NCBI GenBank assembly: GCA_964059195.1
Contig: CAXKWD010000009.1
Location: forward strand, 151,912,778 to 151,976,777
Length of the DNA: 64,000 bases
Source of the DNA: Ectobius pallidus
Lineage: Eukaryota > Arthropoda > Insecta > Blattodea > Ectobiidae
Direction: 5' to 3'
The notes under the pieces are model-generated. The model searched no databases, had not been told where the DNA came from, and saw nothing but the letters and a program-made list of their open reading frames with translations. Position 1 is the stretch's first letter; each line of letters starts with the position of its first letter. This document shows, one piece after another, positions 12,201 through 24,200 of the stretch. The translations under genes were made by a program, and so were the position numbers.

Positions 12201-15200
12201 CATTTGAGAGAGGTTTCATCTGGCTCTGTGAAGAGAACTCCAGCTAACTCAATTGGTAGAGCAGATGCACGGATAACCAGAGTCAGAGGAATATTTTCCT
12301 ATAATATTCTCAGGATTTGCAATGGTCTGATACATTGAAGATAAAGATGTTAGTAATGGGAAGCCATATTTATTGCATTACAGGCTTTGGACCGGTTGCT
12401 CTGACAAAGTCTCCGTCTCCAGTTCCACAGTCTCCACCCCCATCTGCCACAAGAAGGCCGCTGAGTCCAGATGCCCCAAACCCCAGCTTGCCCATCACAG
12501 AGGTGAGTGGCTGGAGAATGAAGCAAATAGAAAAGAAGGAAGGGCTACATATCGTAAAAACACAAAACTTGTTACATTATACAAGAGTGTAAACTGCATT
12601 CTAAAGGCTGATAGTACTTTTATGTTGCTAATTCTAGTTAAACAAATGTATACGTATGAAGACAATAAATTAGTTTATTCGGGCCACATCCAAATAATAT
12701 CCTCTATGTGATACCACTATCACTTCTAATGAAAAATCAGCATAACTAATTTAAAGGACATGATTTTATATGAAAATTCATAATGTTACAGACGCCGTCT
12801 CCGCAGATGGGAGAGATTGGATGGACTCTCCGCACATTGCTGCTTGGCCAACGCCCACCGTCGGTGCTGCGAGACCACAAGTCTTCAAACCATGTGTACC
12901 ATCACTCTGCTTCCGGAACAGAACTGGTCGACTGGCTCATGACTCTGAGCCCCAGCATTCACACGAGACACCAGGCCACCGGGATGTGGCAGGCTCTCCT
13001 GGAAGAAGGAGTCATATCACATGGTGAGTGTCATTTATGAAATGTAATTTTGATCAGGGTTAGTAAGAAAACAGGGTTCTCAATAATATAATCACTAATT
13101 ACCCTGTGATTAAGTGTTGGTTCAGTATCTGAAATTCTCAACAGTTGGTCACAAATACAAATTAAGATTAATTAGCTTCATTTTCTCCAGTGGTATAATA
13201 TATAATTAGTAGTTTAGGTAAATTCTGCCTATATACCACTAATATTAAAAACAAAAACCTGAAGTTTATATGAGAGAGTAATTTATGAAGTACTGTCTTC
13301 CACCCTGAAATTCCAAGTTGATTTTTTTAACATAAATATTACACATTTTGAGATCCCTTGAATCCAAACACACTATTGTGTGTGAACAGCCTAGCTCCAG
13401 AACGAAAAATTCTTTGTAAACAAAATTTTGAATTTGTGTTAGACACCTTCTGCGCATGTGACACAAAGACCTTCAACAATTTTATCTTATTTATTTTATT
13501 ATATGAAAACAATTTTGTTTTACACGATTTTACTGAAAATAGCGTAATGATTTTGTTTAAATTTTGTACATGAGGTGCTGATACTAAGAGCTAAAACTTT
13601 TATTTCAAACATTTTTTCGAAATATTCTCTGAAGGGTAGTTATAAGCCACCCACTGTTTGTAGAAACTCATTCTTGCATGGTGAACAATAAAACTTTGCA
13701 TCAGGTTGAAACAACTGAATACGGCCTCTTATTCTATATCAGAATGTGAAGTGAGAAAGATGTATTGCCTATACATAGGGTAAAGAAAGTTATGATTTTA
13801 TTTGGGTTGTGTATCCTTTGGGGATGCGATTTGATGTGGTAACGACATTATTTTCATTCTTACAACCAATTTACTTTGAGAGAATGTGATACATAATATA
13901 TAATACTAAGAGGCAAAACCTTTATTTGGACAATGGAAGTTATGTAAGATTCAGATCATATTTTTTGTGTTTGTACAATAAAATTATACTACATAAGAAC
14001 ATGTAAATAAAATAAATAAAATAAAATTAGCCTGTAACATCCCATTAAGGGCCAAGGCCTCCTGCAGTGCAGGGATAGCTAGGGAAGCTCCTTAGGGGTG
14101 CTATTCCTAAGGAGGGTGTTAGGTCGTCTCGCAGTTTCTACATAGATCACTTTCGCACTTCACTGATTCCACTTGTGAGCTTTTTCCACTCCTGGCGGTC
14201 TCGTGCTCTCCTCGACCATTGATCGCCTGCCACTTTCTTGAATACGTCTGCCCACCTGGTTCTTTGCCTTCCTACGTTTCGCTTTCCAACTCTCGGGTCC
14301 CACATGGTTGCTCTATATGCCCATCTTGTGCTGTCCATCCTTGCTACGTGTCCCCCCCATTGCCATTTCAGTCTGTCTGCTCTCAGCGTTACCTCGCACA
14401 TACCTGTTTTCTTCCTTATCACTTCATTTCTTATTCTATCCTTTGTCGAGATGAAAAGGATTTTTCGTTCCATTTTACGTTGGCATATCTGTAGTGTCTT
14501 CCTCTGCTTTGATGTTAGTGCCCAAGTCTGGCAGCCGTATAGTAACACTGGTATTACACATTTTTCTAGTACCTCTCCCATGTAGGCTACATTAATTAAT
14601 CTGTATCTTTGAAATGTGCCTTATTGTAAGCTATAAGTTAAATCTTCCAACATCAGTTCTGAAATTCAAGTAGCTACAAAGCTCCAGTGGGCTGCCTATT
14701 TGTGATATGATTGTGTTAACCAGAGGTGATGTTGTTTCAGTGACGGGAGAGCATCCGTTCAGAGACAAAGCTTTGCTGTACAGATTCTGGCAGGATGAAG
14801 AGCGAGTCACAAGTATGCCTTCAGAAGACGAGTTGGTGCAAGCCGAGGAACAGTTGAATGCAAGCTTGGCAACTCTTGCTCAGCGGGGACCTGACGCTAT
14901 GATGAGGATGATACTGCGAAAACCGTGAGCCTTTGATTAACAATTGTAGCCTCAGTGCCGGTATATCTATAGCGGCTAAACGGTTCATTGCATTTACTTC
15001 ATTTCTTAAATTAAGGATGTTTTTGAACCACCCAGAATTATGTTTCTATAAACGAAATATTAAAGGGACTTTTTGTAATTTTGATTTTTGAAAAATGGTT
15101 CTAACAGTTTTAATAAAAATGTAAATTTTGAAATGTCCACTACAACTAATAAAATGGCTAATTATATTAAATTCGTTTATCTATCATAAAAAATTAGTAC

Positions 15201-18200
15201 ATTTTTTTGGCTGTATATGTTTTACTGTGAAAATTACATAAAGGGTACTGTACCTGTATCTGTTTTTTTATTTTCATAGGTTTTCTCCATTACAGTAGGC
15301 GATACATAAAAACTTAGCACAGTAAAGTTTAGACATTTTTTAAAATTTTAATAGTTATCAAGATAGATACAAAATAAGAATGACATAAATTCAGAATGTG
15401 AGAACAAACTTGAATTAAAATATGAATTATATTCTTTCGTTTCCTATAATAACAAGAAAACTATATAAAATTTATTGTTGTGAAATTCAGTTTAGGCTAC
15501 CAGAGTCATAATGAAGACAATAAAACCAATCAGAGCGAGGTGACCAATTTGACATGAATTTTTCATGACTTCCTCATTCGTAAAAATCTATTTAAGCTGG
15601 AGGTTTTACAGTTTTGAATGGTACGTAAAACCTCATCTTACACTGGAACTTGTGATTGTGTTATGTTGCAGAACTCATGAGAGGACGATGGATGACCTGG
15701 AGATAATCTACGAGGAGTTGCTTCATATCAAAGCTCTCTCACATCTGTCAAACTCAGTGAAGCGCGAACTCGCTTCTGTCATAGTGTTTGAAGCACATCC
15801 ACAAGCGGGAACTGTGTGTACGTTCAATTTATTGTTTAAAAACACAACTTAGAACATGTTTCAAGAGCTGTAGTCCCTCTGGTGGTGGGTGTTTGTTTTT
15901 TCAGCACGCTCTTCCTCTTGTTAATAACAACATAAATATAGTATAGTGTGCTTTTGTAAGTTGTAATCATTTACAAAGGAAGCTTCGATTTATATATTAA
16001 TATAATATATATGTATTCACATCAGTGGCTGATCCAGGGACCCCCATCCACTCGATTTTTCTGTTCTGTTGATTTGACTTTTTTTTTATTCGTCAAAAAT
16101 AATTACCTAATAAAATAAAAGCATTTATGTACTCGACTGAGCATTGTAAAATGCAAGTTGAATATATTTATATTTTAGACAACAGTTTTTTCCAGTTCCT
16201 TTTCTTTAATTATTATTATAAATGATTACTGACATAATAATTAAAACGAAGTAATATACACAGTGGAGCACATGAATAACTGAACTAGTTAAATATTATA
16301 TTAACACTTAATGCTTCACTTACGTCGCTGTTTATGAGCAGGACATGTTTCGGGGTTCTTATCCCATCTTCGGCTGCTGGTCAACTGGCAATTGGCGATC
16401 ATGGTTAGTGGTCTTTATGGTTTGTCCAGTGCTGCCCTCTCTTCTCTTGGCTGTAAGCTTGATGACATCATCCACCGGCGGTATTTCAAAATTCATAACA
16501 TTGCTGCTGTTCTTAGTGATGAAAATCTTCTCCCAGGTGTTCAGTTCTGCCCGTGTCTTGACGTGTTTTAATAGTTTAACATCCTTTTTGATGTGGTGGT
16601 TTTGTGTCCAGTAGTGATGTGCTACAGCTGATTTGTCTGGGTGATTGAGCAGATTTCTAATAGTATATTTGTTCTGGGGTGCTAGCTTGATGTTGTAGTT
16701 TTTGAATACATTCTACAAATTCGAGAAGATATTCAAAAACTACAACATCAAGCTAGCACCCCAGAACAAATATACCATTAGAAATCTGCTCAATCACCCA
16801 CTAAAAGACATCACACCCAAAACAGAACTATCAGGAATCTATCAGATGGAATGCGAAAACTGCCAGCTGATCTACATTGGACAAACCAAAAGAAATATAA
16901 CAACTAGAATGAAAGAACACCTTAGGAATGTGAAATTCATGCAAACGGACAAATCAACTGTAGCACATCACTCCTGGACACAAAACCACCACATCAAAAA
17001 GGATGTTAAACTATTAAAACACGTCAAGACACGGGCAGAACTGAACACCTGGGAGAAGATTTTCATCACTAAGAACAGCAGCAATGTTATGAATTTTGAA
17101 ATACCGCCGGTGGATGAAGTCATCAAGCTTACAGCCAAGAGAAGAGTGGGCAGCACTGGACAAACCATAAAGACCACTAACCATGATCACCAATTGCCAG
17201 TTGATCAGCAGCCGAAGATGGGATAAGAACCCCGAAACATGTCCTGCTCATAAACAGCGACGTAAGTGAAGCATTAAGTGTTAATATAATATTTAACTAG
17301 TTCAGTGATTACTGACATACACATGGTCACCACAAAAATTGCATAAAGGCCCAGAAATAAGTATATTGCATTAATGTAAAGATATTAAATCTTATTAAAA
17401 TTGTCATTCATGGAAACCACTTGCATAATCCACTAGTGACTTTACTCGATAAATATCAGTTCAGCTCTGAGAGGGTTTTCATCTCTTCTGAACTATTGCA
17501 GTCCAGAACTTACTTCAATTAGTTTAAAGGTAAAAAGTTTGATAATTCTTTAATGATTATATTTTGTATGTAAAACCATAATGAATAGAATGAGAAAGTG
17601 TGATGACTTCGCCGCTAATACAATGGTGGGTATAGGGAGAGCGGCGGTCCACCGAAACACTGGCAGCACCTTCGTTTGCGTTTCAACTTCTCAATGCTGC
17701 ATCATGATAGTTTGGCATCTTATGATTAAACTCGCAATCTTTAATTAACCTTTGGTCCTATTTCTGTGAAATTTGTGCAGAAATAATCTGCACAACACAG
17801 TCCTTCTGATGGTTAAAACAGAGATTTAAAAAATGCGGACATAAATGTTTTTATTTCATTATTTAAACATCACCAATTACATAAAATTCATGGAGGGTGA
17901 AACGGAATTTGACTATGCGACAATTTTTTTCATTTTTGTGTCCCGTAAAAACTTCAAGCGAGAAAGTTTTAGTGAAATATTTCAACTTTATTTTAAATTC
18001 AGTACCACCTTTATATCTTGAATGGTTTACGAGTAATTGAGTGGTAATTATTCCTGGCGCACAGCTGTCTGAATGATGTGGGACGATCGTGAAATGTTGA
18101 GGGTGAAGCAAATTTGACTATGCGACATTTATTACTTTATTTTTGTGTCCAGAAAGAGATCAAGCGTGTAAGGTTTAGTGAAATATTTGGATCTTATTAT

Positions 18201-21200
18201 AAATCGAGTACCACCTATATATTTATAATGGTTAACGAGTAATAGTAATTACTCTAAAGCTAAAGCTATCAGAATGGTATTGAGGTATTGGCAGGCATCT
18301 TTTCCATAAAATACCAGCAATAACGTAAAATTTTTACATAATTTATTCGTGGACTCAATAATAATACTATATTAACTGACTACTTGTACCCATACTGCAA
18401 GATTGATCCGTTGGGGAAAAGGAGTGAATGAAGCTTTTTTCTAACTTAGTAAATCTGCACTACTTTTATTTATGCATTTATTGGATTATTTATCATATTT
18501 TCTGTTCACTTATGTTAGTAATTTTTATGTATAATTATTATAGCAAATGTCTTATTAGTTTAATATCTTGATCCTTTTTTTAATAATATAATTTAACAAC
18601 ATAAGACGTACATCAGTTACAGCGAACGGCGAATGGTCGAGGGTTTGAGCAAATAGCGGGCTGTAGTTAAGGCAAGAGGATTTAAATCTTTTATGAAAAA
18701 ATCAGGGAAAATGCTTTGAAATATTGTGTGATATATGTAGAATGCATTGTAAAACAATTTTTGCGTATGTGCGTCTTTATCGGATGTTGAGACGCCAATT
18801 TTAAAGATCACGCGCCCTATTTTTGTAGTGCTGCTTATGAAATTTTCCATGCCCTGCAATTCACAAACCATCCCTTAGTTTATATTATCTCTGTTCACAT
18901 AATTTGTACACAGATCTACTCTTTTGACCGTGTTTCACCTACATAATTTACCCCATACAGCCATATTAATATTAATATAAATAATATTACTATTAATACA
19001 ATATTAATACAAATTAATAGCCTACTCAGTAATATTCTATACAATGTAATATTAATATTAATTTATAAAATATCCCTTAGCTGTTTTCTACCCTAATTAT
19101 ACGTTGTTATTTCTATACAAATGTACATTCTTTAAAAAATTCTCATCATATTATACTAACATACCCTCTACCCTATTTTCTAGGCAACAAAATGTTAGAT
19201 CAAATCATCCCTTAGCTGTTTCATACCTATATTATATAATTGTTCATTGCTTGTGAACATATTCCATTTTTGGAAAGATGTGGAACGAAATGTTACGGTC
19301 AAGCTTCTTGCAATCTGAGAAATTATTGTTACACACGGCCATGTTTATTTATGGAGATGAGATCTTCCAAGACGTGTAAAGCAGCCCGAAAATTGTCAAA
19401 AGTATCTAACAATTCAATTTAGATAAGGTGAGTCATTTGGAAATAGATTAATGTATTATTTTGTTTAAGAGTGTTTGCAATTTTTCCTATACCGCCCGTA
19501 GTAATCTTGCTCCCGCGAATCTCAAGCAGAGTAACTGCTACCTAGCGGCGGAACCAGTGAACTACCTCAGTCATCACACTTTCTCCTCTATTCATTATGG
19601 TAAAACTAACAAATTACTGAACAGAATTAATTATAGTTTTAGTCTGCTGAGAAATTTTGAGGAATGATCTACGAACTTATTATTTTGCACTTGATTTTTT
19701 TTAAATCTCCGGAGAAGGACCTCGAGGGATAATCCATACCCCCACATCCCCATTTCCCTTCATTAAGTGCTGGATGCTTTCCCAGGCATAGCTTAGCAAT
19801 CATTTCCTGGACTTGAATGTAACAGCTGACGATGGAGAGGATATCCTTTGAAACATGTACTAAGGCTAACATGTACCGTTTATTGTATGAAACTCAGGAA
19901 AGATGCACCAGATGAGGAAGTGAAAATACACAATATTGTTTCAGTGTTCAACCAAGGCGATGAAGGACGCTCATGGTACGTGATTCTGCGCGGCTCTGTG
20001 GACGTTGTCATTCATGGGAAGGGAACGGTAACGACATTACAAGAAGGTGATGACTTCGGGAAACTTGCACTTATCAATGATGCTCCAAGGTAAACACGCT
20101 TATTACATCTATCTTAAAGAAATACTTTGAAAGCAGCAAATCAAACTGCAAAGTAAACAAACAAAATAAAATCAATTCTGTTCTTGCTAATTTTCATATT
20201 ATCCTAAACCGAGATTGTCTTGTAAATTCTGTTTGGCTTGACCATGCCATCTTTCGCAGAAGAGAAGAACTACATGAACTTGCTCGTAGCTTATTGCTGT
20301 GTTCAGCCATTTTTTTAAGTTCATTTAGCTGTGGTCGAACAGAAAAAGTCGTATGTAACTGACATATTCGTATGAAAATTACCAACTTGATTTCAATCCT
20401 CTCGATTCAAAATCCCCTAAACGCCAAATTATATTTTCTTACTTTTATACATCACCAGATTTGTATGGATGGCTTAAATTGGTTTATTTATATGTGAGGT
20501 TCAAAACCCCCTAAAGTACTATATAATGCCATGTTGAAAGTCAGAGTTAAGTTCAAAAACCCCTCTATCCCACTGCTTTAAACTTCAAAAACACCTCTAT
20601 TTTTGAATGGCGCTTAAGGGGTTTTGAATCTAGAGGATTCATTTGCTTGTTTCAAAAACATATTTAAGTATAGACTTCTTGCATAATGTACAAAGCCTGC
20701 AGCAATGAATGAACTCAATATTGTCAATATGTTACATAGGAGAAAGGAGGACTTTAGTAACAAACAGCAACTTGTGCTATTTCCCTTTAGTAACTCTTGT
20801 CATATTTTCTTGTTTCCAGAGCAGCGACAATAGTTCTCAGAGAAGAGAACTGCCATTTCTTACGGGTTGATAAAGAAAACTTCAATCGCATCTTGCGAGA
20901 TGTTGAAGCTAATACAGTTCGTCTGAAAGAGCACGGTCAGGATGTTTTGGTCCTGGAGAAGATATCGGCCACGCACAGTCCTGTGTATTCACACTTCAAG
21001 TGAGTAGAATCGTAATGTCTCTGTGCATATAAATTACACCATTTTACGTCATATAAACACCCACTTCTTCACAATGTTTCTTTCATTTTGCATATATGTT
21101 AGCAAAAAACTGAGTTTATGTATGAATTCTGTAGGTTTCCTTTAAAATGGAGACCGTTAAAAAGGTCCTTTAATTGCCCTTTTCTTTTTTTAGTGCTGTC

Positions 21201-24200
21201 CTTTTTTTCAGCGAGTTGAGAACAGTTTCCAGAATTATTAAGGGTTAAGCATTATGTGTTTCTGAAGATGTGACATTGGGATCTATTTAAGTTCTTCAGA
21301 TGTAACCAACTTGTAATGTACATTGTTCTCTCTTTTTCATATTTGTAGACCATGATATACGTTGTTTTTTTGTACCTTGAACTTTTTTACATAATGTATT
21401 CAATTTATATACATATAGCCTATCAAGAGGCCATTAAAAACAAGCTTTTTCATTTTTTTAACATGTCTAAACACAGATTTAAGCTGAAAACATGCAGAGT
21501 TTTGTATTCTTATGTTATTGTATAATGTGTACAATCAATTATAAATGTAGAAAATAAACTTATAAAAATAAAAAGTAAAGAATTAAAACTGTGGGAGGAA
21601 CGGAATGGCTATGAGGGGTGAAGAGGAGGCCATTTTGAAAAAAGAATATACTGTTTCCTTTATTTAATAGATAATATGTTAAAGAAACTTAAATTTAACC
21701 TGGACTTTTCCTCCAAAGGTTTTCAGATTGTTCAGACTCTTATTCAAGGTCCGTTTTCAGTTGCTACAGATGAAAGCAGTGATAAAAACAAACTCCAAAC
21801 TGTACCATATTGTTATTAACGGTATATTAGTATAATGTGTTGTATTTAGCTTCGGCCCCTTTTCACTAGGTGTGTCTGTCCTTTATTTTAAAACTTTTCA
21901 GTTGGACACACTGGTTTTAAAGAGCATTATAACACAGTGGGCAGAGTGCCATTGCATCCAACGATAATTATTTTATAAAAATATTTTATTTTCACAAAAA
22001 ATCCATGAAATAGAAGGAAGTTAACATTGAATTCAGTCATGTTATTTTACCAAAAAATACAGTCCCCATTATTAATCTTAACATTTAGATTATTATCCGT
22101 GTGCCTCAGAGGTTGCTTTGTGTACAACAGAAACAACGGATGAGAATGTCTGATGTTACTATTAATATCATTATTATCACTTTGGTTCTACTGAGCGAGG
22201 TCCTGGGTTGAAATCCTCTGGCTTCCCCATCATAAAGGCAAATGCCGAATTGGGCATTTACTTAGCGTGATTTATCCTGTATCATATCCATTAAAATTAA
22301 TATCAGTTGATGTTAAAGACATGAAAACAGAACCTGATCTCGCTGCTCACAGGTACACTGTGATGGCTGGAACGCCGCAGAAGATGCTGGAACACCTCCT
22401 GGAAACTCGTCTGGATGGTCGAGGAGGGGGAGGCAGCGTCGGCGGGCGAGACAGTCTTCCCTCCATTTCAAGTGATCCTTTCCTAGAAGACTTCCTGCTC
22501 ACACACATTGTGTTCATGCCCACGCACCAGCTGGTTACAGAGCTCGCCAGACAATATCCTTTAAAATTGCACACACATCAGCTGACAAGTTGTAAGATGT
22601 CGTCCAAGTTGTATGAGTTAGGAAATGAGATCACTGTGAAAATTTATAAATCTATCTTTTACACTTAAAAAAGTTGTATTTACATACATACTTCACTAAA
22701 TTTTACCTAATTTTCTCAGGACAGATCTGTTTCATCCACCCTTGTGGATATCCTCAGCTGATTTCTACTTTCTGGAGTTGTGTTGCCATCTGTTGGAGGA
22801 AGGATGTCTCTAGTGATGAGGCTGTCTTCTGCTGGGATTTCAAAATTCATAACTGTTTCCTTGTTCTTTTGGATGAATAATTTTTCCCAAACTGTTAAAT
22901 CTGCCTGTCTCCTTACTTGTTTCAAAAGTTTAGCTTCATTATCTATTTTGTGGCCTTCTTCCCAATAATGAGCTGCTACAGCTGACTTTTCTATTTGTTG
23001 GTACTTTATGTTTCTAAAATGTTCCTTCACTCTAATTCCAATGTTTCTTCTTGTTTGGCCAATATAAATATTATTACAATCCTGGCAATTAATCTGGTAT
23101 ATTCCTGATATTTTGTTCTGGGGCTCTTTATCTTTATGGTCTGACTTAATTAGAGATTTGATGTTAACTCCAGAAAGTAGAAATCAGCTGAGGATATCCA
23201 CAAGGGTGGATAAAACAGATCTGTCCTGAGAAAATTAGGTCAAATTTAGTGAAGTATGTATGTAAATACAACAATTTTAAGTGTAATTGAATATCACTTC
23301 ACTGTGTAATTCCCGGAAATAGTTACTTATAAATCTATCTTTGTTTTTCTGGATGTACGCTTTTTCCCAAATACACGGACAGGCAAAAAAAAACTAATCA
23401 CTGTAAAATTTGTTGTAATTTTAAGATTAAACATAATTGGTTGGATGTTCATACAATGTTGTTGTTGAGGATGAATTATTATTTTTATTGGACCTTTAGC
23501 TATAGATACAGCATATCTGCTTTCTTAATATCCTCACTTTATCACCAAACAAAACAGAAAAAACATCGCAATAGAGCGATTCCAATCTGATTATGTGCAC
23601 TAGCTTGTCATACATATTGCTAAGTGTTTCATTGTTGTATTGCGTCATTTCCTTCTAAACTGAAAGGAAACTGTCTCCCTTCGCATTGAAGTGATTCTGT
23701 CAGTAAGCTTAGTTGAAATTATGCCTCTCAGTCTCGATGACGTTGCCAAAGCTATTGCTCTAATTGATGATGGATGCAGCCTCCGTTATGCCGCTGCAAC
23801 CCTAGGCTCACCATTCACCACCATGCAAGAGGCAACTAGGGGAATTAAGTGTGAAATGTGTCATTAAATTTTAATCTTAAAAACGTATACAATTGCAGTA
23901 ATTTTATTTCAAGCACTACTAGAAATTTTTTATCTAAACTTAATTTTTTTAATTTCTTTAAGTGATCGTTTTTTTTTTTTTTTTTTTTTTTCCTTCCTGT
24001 CAGTGTAGTTAAATCAAGTGGTTTCTGAACAGATTTCAGTAATTTTGCCTCACTATTGAAATGATGAGTCACTGCAGATTTTTCTATTGGATGTTATTCA
24101 ATATTTCTCATGTGCTCTTTGTTTTGCCTGTGCATACTTTATCACCAGTATTAGTCATAAATGCCTGAATTTTGTCTTTCTTATCTGATATTGCACTTAT

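Larger units (their letters stand above)
22644..23342 (-). mobile_element. Penelope-like element copy 2 with inverted terminal units
   Basis: Target duplication TTATAAATCTATCTTT (22644-22659, 23327-23342). Inverted terminal units 22660-22779 and 23166-23285 (about 120 bp, few mismatches), and a 41-nt tail 23286-23326. The minus strand between them encodes [20 protein letters not shown] and [20 protein letters not shown], a Penelope GIY-YIG C-terminal region, decayed towards its start. Inserted in an older Penelope fragment inside the Epac AT-AC intron. Confidence 0.88.

Noticed and set aside
12770..13040. Two overlapping independent small genes
   Set aside because: One is the correct reading of an Epac DEP exon; the other is its out-of-frame shadow.
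16345..16614. A membrane-protein-like open frame
   Set aside because: It is the antisense reading of the left Penelope arm, the mirror of 16968-17177.
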